DNA from: Amycolatopsis mongoliensis
Lineage (GTDB): Bacteria > Actinomycetota > Actinomycetes > Mycobacteriales > Pseudonocardiaceae
Length of the DNA stretch: 64,000 nt
NCBI RefSeq assembly: GCF_030285665.1
Contig: NZ_CP127295.1
Location: 2,666,001-2,730,000 of the forward strand
Direction of reading: 5' to 3'
The notes beneath the pieces were generated by a model. It saw only the letters and a program-made list of their open reading frames with translations. It did not search any database and was not told where the DNA came from. Made by a program: the position numbers and the translations under genes. The first letter of the stretch is position 1. Every line of letters begins with the position of its first letter. Shown piece after piece: positions 35,330-42,247 of the stretch.

Positions 35330-37355
35330 CGTGGACAGTGTCCATGGAGTCGACTTCGTACACCGTGGCCTTGGAGCCCGGCCGGCGGTGGCTGGAGCTG
35401 GTGGCGTGGGGGCCGTCCGGGATCGAGGACGGGCCTTCGGTGTTCGCGAACGCGGGCTCGGTGCACTTCATCACCGAGGCCGACGCGGCGCCGGTGGAGT
35501 ACGCGCCACGGGGCCTGCGCCCCTTTCCGGCGCCGATGTGTCCGTGCGGGGCGGTTCGTGGTGGCGCTTCGACGGCGCTTCTTCGGACGCTGACCTGCGC
35601 GTGTCCTTCGTGGACGAGCTGACCGGGCTGCGCGCGGTGCTCTGCTACCGGCCGGTGCCCGGAACGGACGTGCTCACCCGGTGGGTCGAGTTCGAGAACA
35701 CGGGTGCGTCGACGCTGGAGTTCGACCGGCTGGGCTCGGCGGGCGTGTGCGTGCCGACGGTGGCCGGTGCCCGCCTGACGTACCTGACCGGCCAGTGGTC
35801 GCAGGAGTTCACGCGAAGGTCCGTTGCGCTGCCCGCGGGCGGGTTCCGGATGGAGAGCCGGTTCGGCGTGCCGGGCCACGCGCACGTGCCGTGGCTGGCC
35901 GTGCAGGACGCTTCCGGAGGGCCGGCCTTCGGCGTGTCGCTGGAGTGGCCGGGCTCGTGGTCGATCGAGGCCGATGTCGAGCCTTCGGGGCTGACGCGCA
36001 TCCGGGCCGGGCGGCTGCCCTCGCCGGGGCCGGTCCTGCTGGAACCCGGTGCCTCCCTCGCGACCCCGCCGGTCGCCTTGGCGTCCAGTGTGGACGGTCT
36101 GGCGGGGCTGGCGTCGGTGTGGCACGACTACGACCGGGTGCTGGCGGGCGGGCGCTGGCGGCGCCCGCGTCCGGTGCTCTACAACTCCTGGGAAGCCACC
36201 GGGTTCGACGTCCGGAGCGCGCACCAGCTGGAGCTGGCGAAGCGGGCGGCCGACCTCGGCGTCGAGCTGTTCGTGGTGGACGACGGCTGGTTCACCGGCC
36301 GCGACGACGACACCGGCGGCCTCGGTGACTGGACCCCGGCGGAGGAGTCGTTCGGCGCGTTCGTCGACTCGGTGCGGGACCTGGGCCTGGAGTTCGGCCT
36401 GTGGGTCGAGCCGGAGGCGGTCAGCCCGAAGTCGCGGTTGTACGCTTCGCACCCGGACTGGGTGTACCGGATCGACGGGCGCCCGCTGACGCTGATCCGC
36501 AACCAACTCCTGCTGGACCTGGGCCTGCCCGAGGTCGTCGCCTTCGTCAAGTCCACACTGGACTCACTGCTTTCGGCGTACCCGATCTCGTACCTGAAGT
36601 GGGACATGAACCGCCCGCCGACCGAGCGCGGCCGCCCGGGCTCGCCGTTCGCGGACCTGGACGCCGAGCACGTGGCGGGCTACTTGTCGGTGCTGGACCA
36701 CCTGCGTTCGGCGCACCCCCACGTGACGATCGAGGCGTGCGCGGGCGGCGGCGGCCGGACCGACCTGGCCACGGTGGCCCGCACGGACGTGGTGTGGCCG
36801 AGCGACAACACCGGGCCGTTGGATCGGCTGGCGATCCAGGACGGGTTCCTGCTGATGCACGCGCCGCACCTGATGAGCTCGTGGGTGACGGACTCCCCGG
36901 GGGTGTTCGACCCGCGGTCCCGGTCGCTGCGGTTCCGTTTCGTGACGGCGATGGCGGGAGTGCTCGGGATCGGCGCGGACCTTTCGCGCTGGACTGACGC
37001 CCAGCACTCCGAAGCGGCTTCGCTGGTGGCGCTGTACAAGCAGATCCGCTCAGTGGTGCACCACGGCACGGCCCGGGTCCTCCACGGCCCCGCCGAACCG
37101 ACGGCGGCGACGCAGTACACGTCCGAGGACGGCGACACGGTGGTCGTGCTGGCGTGGAGCACGGGTCAGCTGACCGGGGCACCGCTGGTGCCCGGCCGAT
37201 CGTCCCGGGTGCGGCTTCCGGTGTGCCCGGAGTCGTCCTATGTGGACTCTTCCGGGACGCGCTACTCGGGAGCGCACCTGAAGCACGCGGGCCTCCCGTT
37301 CGACTGGACCGCGGACCACGACGCGGACGTCGTGGTCCTGCGTCGGGAGCCGTGA
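35326..37355 (+). pseudogene. Alpha-galactosidase GH36, apparent one-base frameshift
   Basis: The gene is recognisable as GH36 along its whole length but needs a frame change. From GTG 35326 the frame reads VTWTVSMESTSYTVALEPGR, WLELVAWGPSG and VEYAPRGLRPF, the family N-terminus, and would stop at 35622. At TTT 35524-35526 the homologous frame moves to SGADVSVRGGSWWRFDG and runs to 37355. One extra T there would restore a protein of about 676 residues. The catalytic part is complete: VVDDGWFTGRDDDTGG, LKWDMNRPPTERG with the nucleophile Asp, and WPSDNTGPLDRL with the acid/base Asp. It would hydrolyse alpha-galactosides in the cytoplasm after import. Real mutation and sequencing error cannot be told apart here. 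Confidence 0.85.
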
Positions 37356-37367
37356 AGGAGCCTTTAC
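37352..37367. terminator. Short palindrome at the GH36/AbiEii-like junction
   Basis: GTGAAGG-AG-CCTTTAC pairs with one mismatch per arm and covers the stop codons of both converging genes. Weak, possibly a shared terminator and the left border of the inserted module. Confidence 0.3.
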
Positions 37368-38236
37368 AGCTTTATACTGCGGCGGATCTGGTTGACGTAG
37401 GCAGGCACGACTCTCCGGATGGCTGCTTCATCGGCATCGCCGGCAAGGGCGGCGACTGCCATGCGGACTCCTGGTGTGTCAGAACCGCCGAACTGTTGTT
37501 GCAGGTACCACAGCCCCTTCGCGGCAACTCCGCCGACCCGGTCGTTCGCGAGTGCTGATTCAAACCCCGCGACTATTTGGCGTGGCTCGATTTTGAGCAT
37601 GACCCGGTAGACGTCTGCCGCGTCCTTATCGCTGAGTCTGGCGGGTTTGATTGCTTGCCGGCTCAGTCGATCGTGGATCTTGTACGCCTTGGCGACGAGC
37701 AATGCCACCGGACCAGCCACGTTGACGGTGATCGCGCGGAGGTCCTGGCTCTCCAGCGCGGTGATGGTCAAGGGTGATCGATCGACTGCAGCAACTTCCA
37801 GTCCTGGCACTTTCTTGGCGGTTTTGGGGTCGTGCGGTGGAATGCGCGCGCTGCGTCTACCTTGGTTTGGTGCCAGTGTCTCGCCGACCAGCAGGTCGAG
37901 TTCGACAGGGACCGGCTCGTCCGTCCCGGTCACGACCTCGAGGCGGCGCCACAGGCCGGGCTGGTTCGCGTCCATAAGCTCGAAGCCGGCGTCGCGAAGG
38001 GCTCGTTCGATCAACGGTTCGTCGACCAGGAGCAGGGGATCGAGGCTGAGGTCGCCGTCGGACGTGAACGCGGATGTCGTCAGGGGCACATCGGGCGTAC
38101 GCAGGTACACCGCCTGGGCACCGACCACGGTGACAGCAGGCAACTGGGTCGCGAGAGCGGTCAGGCCGTCCAGTAGTACCCGGCGGGCCACGACATTGAG
38201 CTGTTGATCATCGACGTTTCCTGGTTTCTTCGACAT
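37364..38236 (-). CDS. AbiEii-like nucleotidyltransferase (putative toxin)
   Basis: A 290-residue protein with the nucleotidyltransferase-beta core. VTVVGAQAVYLRTPD (residues 35-49) gives the glycine-containing helix turn, TSDGDLSLDP (59-67) the first two metal Asp as DxD, and PVELDLLVGET (110-120) the third Asp. The C-terminal half is helical, with LVAKAYKIHDRLSRQAIKPA and SDKDAADVYRVMLK, as in AbiEii-type proteins that link Lys and KD motifs to the active site. It ends in TAA, rare in this window, and is richer in A and T than its neighbours. The upstream gene is an AbiEi-like regulator 53 bp away, the antitoxin-then-toxin order of type IV systems. Toxicity is not shown. Confidence 0.72.
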   Translation of the reverse strand: MSKKPGNVDDQQLNVVARRVLLDGLTALATQLPAVTVVGAQAVYLRTPDVPLTTSAFTSDGDLSLDPLLLVDEPLIERALRDAGFELMDANQPGLWRRLEVVTGTDEPVPVELDLLVGETLAPNQGRRSARIPPHDPKTAKKVPGLEVAAVDRSPLTITALESQDLRAITVNVAGPVALLVAKAYKIHDRLSRQAIKPARLSDKDAADVYRVMLKIEPRQIVAGFESALANDRVGGVAAKGLWYLQQQFGGSDTPGVRMAVAALAGDADEAAIRRVVPAYVNQIRRSIKL

Positions 38237-38289
38237 CTCTTCCCGCCTCGATAAAGGGGGACAGTAACGTGTCGCACCAGCCGGGTGCA

Positions 38290-39423
38290 TCACCGATTCA
38301 GGCGAAGTCGCCAGCTTTCGTCGTCGGCGAGCACCGCGAGAATCGTCTCGCCCTCGGCAGGCATCCGGCCGGTGCCGGCGAGGCAGTCCAGTACGAGCTG
38401 GCTATAGCCGACCTGCGCAACACCGTCGACGATGCGGTAGCGGTCGAACACAGCGGTGTCCGGGGCTCGGAGCAGGAGCACGTCCGCGTGTTCGTCCACG
38501 CGGATCAGTCCAAGCTGTTCCTGCCATTCGTCGATTGAGTGAGGCAGGTGGTCGACGTACAGCATCAGCTGACCTCCGACCGTGCGTGGCGCGATCGTTC
38601 GGGCCGCGTACGATCCGGTCACCGCGATGTTCGAATTCCCCGACAACGGGGGTGGGACGTTTCGCAACCTGTCGAGCACGGCTACCGCTCCGCTGGGTGC
38701 GACCATCTGCTCGTGGTTTCCGGGACGTAGCAAGGTGTACGCGTCGGCTCTGGCTCGGAGGAGTTCGGGCCAGCGAACCTCGACGATGTCACGCCCTTCT
38801 CGCTGGATCAGCAACTGGTCTTCCAGCTGTCCGAGCAGCCGCGAGACCCATGGTGCGCTCACGTTCGCCTGGGTCACGATCTCGCTCGCGCGGTACGGGG
38901 GCAGGTAGTCGGCGAGGAAGCGGACGATACGGCCGGCGCGTGGCCCGGCGAGAGTCACGTTCCGCGTCGAAGATTCCTTGCTCGGTGCTCTGGAGGCCCC
39001 TTGAGTGTGGAATCGGATCGCGGGGTAGGTGATCGCCAACGACACATTCCCCGTCAGATCTAGATAAGCGATGTCGTGCTCGCGCAGTACCTCCTGCGTA
39101 CGAGGGCTGAGCCAAGGTGCGATGACGAGCAATGCGACTCGGGACTGCGCTTGCCGCAGCACGGTGATCATGGGGACTGTCTTGTTCAGGACGTCGCGTG
39201 GGCTCAGCGGCTTGTTGGGCACCTCGACGAGCAGTTCGGTGTAGGGGCTGCTGTCCGGCGGCGTTATCTGAACTCTGGCGTCGAACACGGCAGAGGGCAG
39301 CGATGAACGTTCGTTTGTGAGTTGAGTCACTTTCCAGCCGTGCCCCAGCAGCTGCTCAAGCGCGGCCAGCCCGGTTGCGAGTATCTCGCTAGGGTCCTGA
39401 GCTGCACTTCTCTTCTCGATCAC
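38290..39423 (-). CDS. AbiEi-like regulator with PD-(D/E)XK-like N-terminus and winged helix (putative antitoxin)
   Basis: A 377-residue protein in three parts. Residues 10-145 resemble a PD-(D/E)XK fold: TELLVEVPNK (62-71) has an ExxxK, and AYLDLTGNVSLAI (119-131) is the Y-(I/L)-D-x-x-GN strand common in long AbiEi proteins. Residues 162-215 are a winged helix: AGRIVRFLADYLPPYRASEI, then NVSAPWVSRLLGQLEDQ. The C-terminal part has AVTGSYAA-type sequence (IAVTGSYAARTIAP), DVLLLRAPDTAVF and VGYSQLVLDCL, matching AbiEi C-termini. GTG 39423 is chosen over a TTG at 39552, which lies within the operator array; CACACT lies six bases ahead. It probably represses its own operon through the AGGCAA sites. 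Confidence 0.7.
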   Translation of the reverse strand: MIEKRSAAQDPSEILATGLAALEQLLGHGWKVTQLTNERSSLPSAVFDARVQITPPDSSPYTELLVEVPNKPLSPRDVLNKTVPMITVLRQAQSRVALLVIAPWLSPRTQEVLREHDIAYLDLTGNVSLAITYPAIRFHTQGASRAPSKESSTRNVTLAGPRAGRIVRFLADYLPPYRASEIVTQANVSAPWVSRLLGQLEDQLLIQREGRDIVEVRWPELLRARADAYTLLRPGNHEQMVAPSGAVAVLDRLRNVPPPLSGNSNIAVTGSYAARTIAPRTVGGQLMLYVDHLPHSIDEWQEQLGLIRVDEHADVLLLRAPDTAVFDRYRIVDGVAQVGYSQLVLDCLAGTGRMPAEGETILAVLADDESWRLRLNR

Positions 39424-39456
39424 GAACCAAGTGTGACACGTAGTGGTCGGTAAAGC

Positions 39457-39552
39457 GAGGCAAAGTTGCCTCAAAGTGCCTTTTTTCTTGCTAAGGCAAG
39501 TGGCAGTTAGAGGCAAGATTAGCCCGAAGCAGCTGTTGCCTTGATTAGGCAA
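39457..39552 (-). promoter_or_regulatory. AGGCAA/TTGCCT operator array of the AbiE-like operon
   Basis: GAGGCAA-AG-TTGCCTC forms a 16-bp palindrome at 39457-39472, centred about 41 bp from the predicted transcription start. AGGCAA recurs at 39494-39499 and 39511-39516, and TTGCCT-TGATT-AGGCAA forms a second inverted repeat at 39536-39552. The stretch is AT-rich. The proximal palindrome would cover a -35 region. Confidence 0.65.
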
Positions 39553-39598
39553 AGGCTCTAGAAGCGCAAGTTTGCCGCATCTTCACGCGGCGCGATCG

Positions 39599-40603
39599 TC
39601 AGGGCAGCGACACCGGCAGCACGAACGTCGGCGACCCCGTCGGGTAGTACCGCAGCTCCGCCTCCCCGGACGCGGTCAGCGTGAACGCCGTGACCGCGTC
39701 CTCCGACTGGGCCGCCACGTAACACGTTCCGTCCACCAGGGCGAAGTGCCGCGGGTTCGCGCCGCACGGCTGGTCCGCCACCGCCAGTGCGTCGTCCAGG
39801 GCGAACTCCGTCACGCAGTCCGGGCCGCGGTTGGACACGTACATCCGCGAGCCGGCCAGCTCCAGGTGGGCGACCAGGTTCGGGATCACCGAAGACAGCG
39901 TCGACGCCGTCGAAGCGACCACGTCGAACGCGCCCGGTGAGGTCTCGCGGACCGTAACCAAGGTCCCGGCCAGCTCGCCGACCACGTACGCCAGGTCGGT
40001 CCCCGGCCGCCGCACCAGCTGGCGCGGCCCCGTGCCCGCAGGCAGCGAAGACACCGCGAGCGGCGACAACGAACCGTCGGGAGACAGCGTGTAGCTGCGG
40101 ATCTCGTCCGTCCCCAGGTCGACCGCGCTCACCACCGAACCATCGGCCGACGGGACCGCCATGTGGACGTGCGCCGCCTCCTGGCGGTCGGAAACCGGGC
40201 CACTGCCGGAGTGCTGCACCAGGGCGGTCCGCGTTTCGAGGGTGCCCGAAGACGACAGCGAGAACACCGCCAAGCTGCCGCCGGTGTAGTTGGCACACAG
40301 CAGGAACCGGCCGTCCGGGGTCACCGCCAGGTGGCACGGGTGCGCGCCGCCCGTCTCCGCCGTGCCCAGCACCGACAACGAGCCGGAGTCCGAAAGCGCC
40401 AGCGCTGTCACGGCGCCGGATGAAGTCTCGTTCGCCGCGTACAGCACCGGCAGTGACGGGTGCTTCGTCAGCCACGACGGCGACTCCAGCGGCAGCGAAG
40501 CGACTTCCGTCAGATCACCCGTGGTGGACCGGGAAAACGTCGTGATCCCGGTGCCGTTCCCCGCATCACCGGTGTAGCACCCGACGAAGACCAGCTCAGC
40601 CAT
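39599..40603 (-). CDS. Lactonase, seven-bladed propeller (6-phosphogluconolactonase-like)
   Basis: A 334-residue cytoplasmic propeller of the Pgl/lactonase family. It begins MAELVFVGCYTGDAGNGTGI, the normal family start, and contains repeated blades such as HPSLPVLYAANETSSG, AGTGPRQLVRRPGTDLAYVV and MYVSNRGPDCVTEFAL. HVHMAVPSADGSVVSAVDLG holds the metal or active-site His region. In this locus the natural substrate is galactonolactone, made by the SDR dehydrogenase. It is the last gene of the leftward operon, overlapping the aldolase gene by 8 bp. The AbiE-like module starts beyond its stop. Confidence 0.85.
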   Translation of the reverse strand: MAELVFVGCYTGDAGNGTGITTFSRSTTGDLTEVASLPLESPSWLTKHPSLPVLYAANETSSGAVTALALSDSGSLSVLGTAETGGAHPCHLAVTPDGRFLLCANYTGGSLAVFSLSSSGTLETRTALVQHSGSGPVSDRQEAAHVHMAVPSADGSVVSAVDLGTDEIRSYTLSPDGSLSPLAVSSLPAGTGPRQLVRRPGTDLAYVVGELAGTLVTVRETSPGAFDVVASTASTLSSVIPNLVAHLELAGSRMYVSNRGPDCVTEFALDDALAVADQPCGANPRHFALVDGTCYVAAQSEDAVTAFTLTASGEAELRYYPTGSPTFVLPVSLP

Positions 40604-41213
40604 GCGCGCTCCTCAACAGCGTCTCGACCCGGGCGGAGATCTCCGCGGTGGTGCCGCGGGTCAGCGCCGAGCCGACCCCGCACGCCACCGCACCCGCCGC
40701 CAGCCACTGTGGCACGTCCGCCGGCCCGATGCCGCCGGTGGGCACCAGTGGCGCCTGCGGGAGCGCCGCCCGGACATCCGAAACCCACGACGGGCTCAGC
40801 GCCGAAGCCGGGAACACCTTCACCGCGTCAGCGCCTTCCTCCAGCGCCCGCACGATTTCGGTCACCGAGCCGGCGCCGGGGAACGCCGCCGCGCCGTACC
40901 GGTGAGCGGTACGGATCACCGCCGCGTCCACCGACGGCGACACCAGGAACCGCGCGCCCGCGCGGATCGCCAGCACCGCCGACGCCTCGTCGAGCACGGT
41001 GCCGGCCCCGATCGTCGCGTCCGGGTAGGCCGCGGACAGCCCCGAGATCGCGTCCAGCGCGCCCGGGTTCGTCAGCGGCAGCTCGATCGAGCGCAGTCCG
41101 GCTTCAAGGGCCGCGCGCGCCGCCGAAACCGCCGACTCCGCGTCGTGCGTGCGCACGATCCCGACCACGCCCTGCCGCAGTGCGTTCGCGGTGATCTCCC
41201 AGCGATAGCTCAT
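40596..41213 (-). CDS. 2-keto-3-deoxy-6-phosphogluconate/galactonate aldolase (Eda/DgoA type)
   Basis: A 205-residue class I aldolase. It shows GVVGIVRTHDAESAVSAARA, then IELPLTNPGALDAI with the catalytic Glu, ATIGAGTVLDEASAV, ARFLVSPSVDAAVI and the Schiff-base Lys in DAVKVFPASALSPSW, followed by PTGGIGPADVPQWLAAGA, the phosphate site. It cleaves 2-keto-3-deoxy-6-phosphogalactonate to pyruvate and glyceraldehyde 3-phosphate. The ATG overlaps the kinase stop by ATGA, fixing its place as second gene of the operon. Confidence 0.93.
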   Translation of the reverse strand: MSYRWEITANALRQGVVGIVRTHDAESAVSAARAALEAGLRSIELPLTNPGALDAISGLSAAYPDATIGAGTVLDEASAVLAIRAGARFLVSPSVDAAVIRTAHRYGAAAFPGAGSVTEIVRALEEGADAVKVFPASALSPSWVSDVRAALPQAPLVPTGGIGPADVPQWLAAGAVACGVGSALTRGTTAEISARVETLLRSAHG

Positions 41214-42124
41214 CGGTCCACCTCCGTGCCGAGCAGTGCCTTGGTGAGTTCGCCCTGGTCGGGCAGGCCTTCGAGGTCCGTCCGCGTGCCGACGACCAGC
41301 GCCGCGCTGGCCGCGCCCGCCCGCAGCGCTTCCTCCGGAGACGCGCCCCGCAGCCACGCCGAGAGGTACCCCGACGTCAGCGCGTCACCCGCCCCGACCG
41401 GATCGGCGACCTGTGTGACCAGGCTCGGCTGCGACCACGACCCGTCGGCCGTCACCGCTCGCGCGACCTTGTCCCGATGCTTGACGACGACCGTCTGCGC
41501 CCGGCCCGCGAGCAGCGTTCCCGGGGTCTGCCCGAGCAGCTCGAGCTCGTCTTCGCCGGTGAAGACCAGGTCCGCCCTGGTCAACAGCGTGCCGACCGTC
41601 TCGCGCCAACGGTCCGGATGACCGAGCTTCAGCCGGACGTTCGGGTCGAAGGACACCCAAGCGCCCGAAGCGCGAGCCAGTGTGAAGAGCGCTTCGACGG
41701 CTTCGCGCGCGTCGGACGACAGCATCGCCGTGATGCCCGAGACGTGGACGAGCCGAGCGCCGTCGAGGCCTGCTTCGCGCACGTACGCGGCTGAAAGGCG
41801 CGAAGCAGCGGAGCCGCTTCGGTGGTACTCGACTGTCTCGGTGTCCCGGATGAGGAACCCGGTGTACGCGTCCGGGTCGACTTCGACCCGCGAGACGTCG
41901 ACGTCGTCCGCGCGCAGCGTCGCGAGCACGTGCGCGCCGGACGGGTCGTCGCCGACGCGGCTCAGCCAGCGGACGCGGTGGCCGAGCCGGGCCAGGCCGA
42001 CGGCGACGTTGGTCTCGGCTCCGGCGACGGACGACGTGAAGGTGCGGGCGCGCCGCAGGGCGACGCCGGGCTCGGCGAGCAGCAGCCGCATCGCCTCGCC
42101 GAGAGTGACGACTTCGGTGTTCAT
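41210..42124 (-). CDS. PfkB-family 2-keto-3-deoxygalactonate/gluconate kinase
   Basis: A 304-residue sugar kinase starting MNTEVVTLGEAMRLLLAEPG. The N-terminal pocket has SVAGAETNVAVGLARLG, and the anion hole and catalytic base are in VADPVGAGDALTSGYLSAWL, which is PfkB signature 2. VSFDPNVRLKLGHPDRW and VFTGEDELELLG are typical of KdgK enzymes. It phosphorylates 2-keto-3-deoxy sugar acids at C6. ATG 42124 has no ribosome site but TATGCT seven bases upstream, so it is leaderless and first in the operon. Confidence 0.92.
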   Translation of the reverse strand: MNTEVVTLGEAMRLLLAEPGVALRRARTFTSSVAGAETNVAVGLARLGHRVRWLSRVGDDPSGAHVLATLRADDVDVSRVEVDPDAYTGFLIRDTETVEYHRSGSAASRLSAAYVREAGLDGARLVHVSGITAMLSSDAREAVEALFTLARASGAWVSFDPNVRLKLGHPDRWRETVGTLLTRADLVFTGEDELELLGQTPGTLLAGRAQTVVVKHRDKVARAVTADGSWSQPSLVTQVADPVGAGDALTSGYLSAWLRGASPEEALRAGAASAALVVGTRTDLEGLPDQGELTKALLGTEVDR

Positions 42125-42131
42125 CGAGCAG

Positions 42132-42197
42132 AGCATAGCGCGTGAAATCTTAATTTAGGATTTATTCTTGACGGCGACCGAGGCGCCCCGGCATGCT
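42132..42197. promoter_or_regulatory. Divergent promoter and operator, kinase operon versus GH27 operon
   Basis: Minus-strand TATGCT (42137-42132) is the -10 of the kinase operon. AAATCTTAATTTAGGATTT (42145-42163) is an AT-rich palindrome whose centre, 42149-42159, fits CNTAANTTANG. TTGACG (42168-42173) and CATGCT (42192-42197), 18 bp apart, form the rightward promoter. One repressor here could control both operons. Confidence 0.65.
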
Positions 42198-42247
42198 GCT
42201 CCCGGCCTGGCTCGACGCTGTTTCACTGGAGAAGGGTGTCCGGCACC

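Noticed and set aside
35500..35540. Programmed frameshift in the GH36 gene
   Set aside because: CCCTTTCC is not a strong slippery sequence, and no downstream stimulatory structure is evident; mutation or read error is simpler.
39423..39552. N-terminal extension of the AbiEi-like protein from TTG 39552
   Set aside because: The extra 43 residues are coded by the AGGCAA operator array, and the added sequence (Cys- and Leu-rich) does not look like a domain start.
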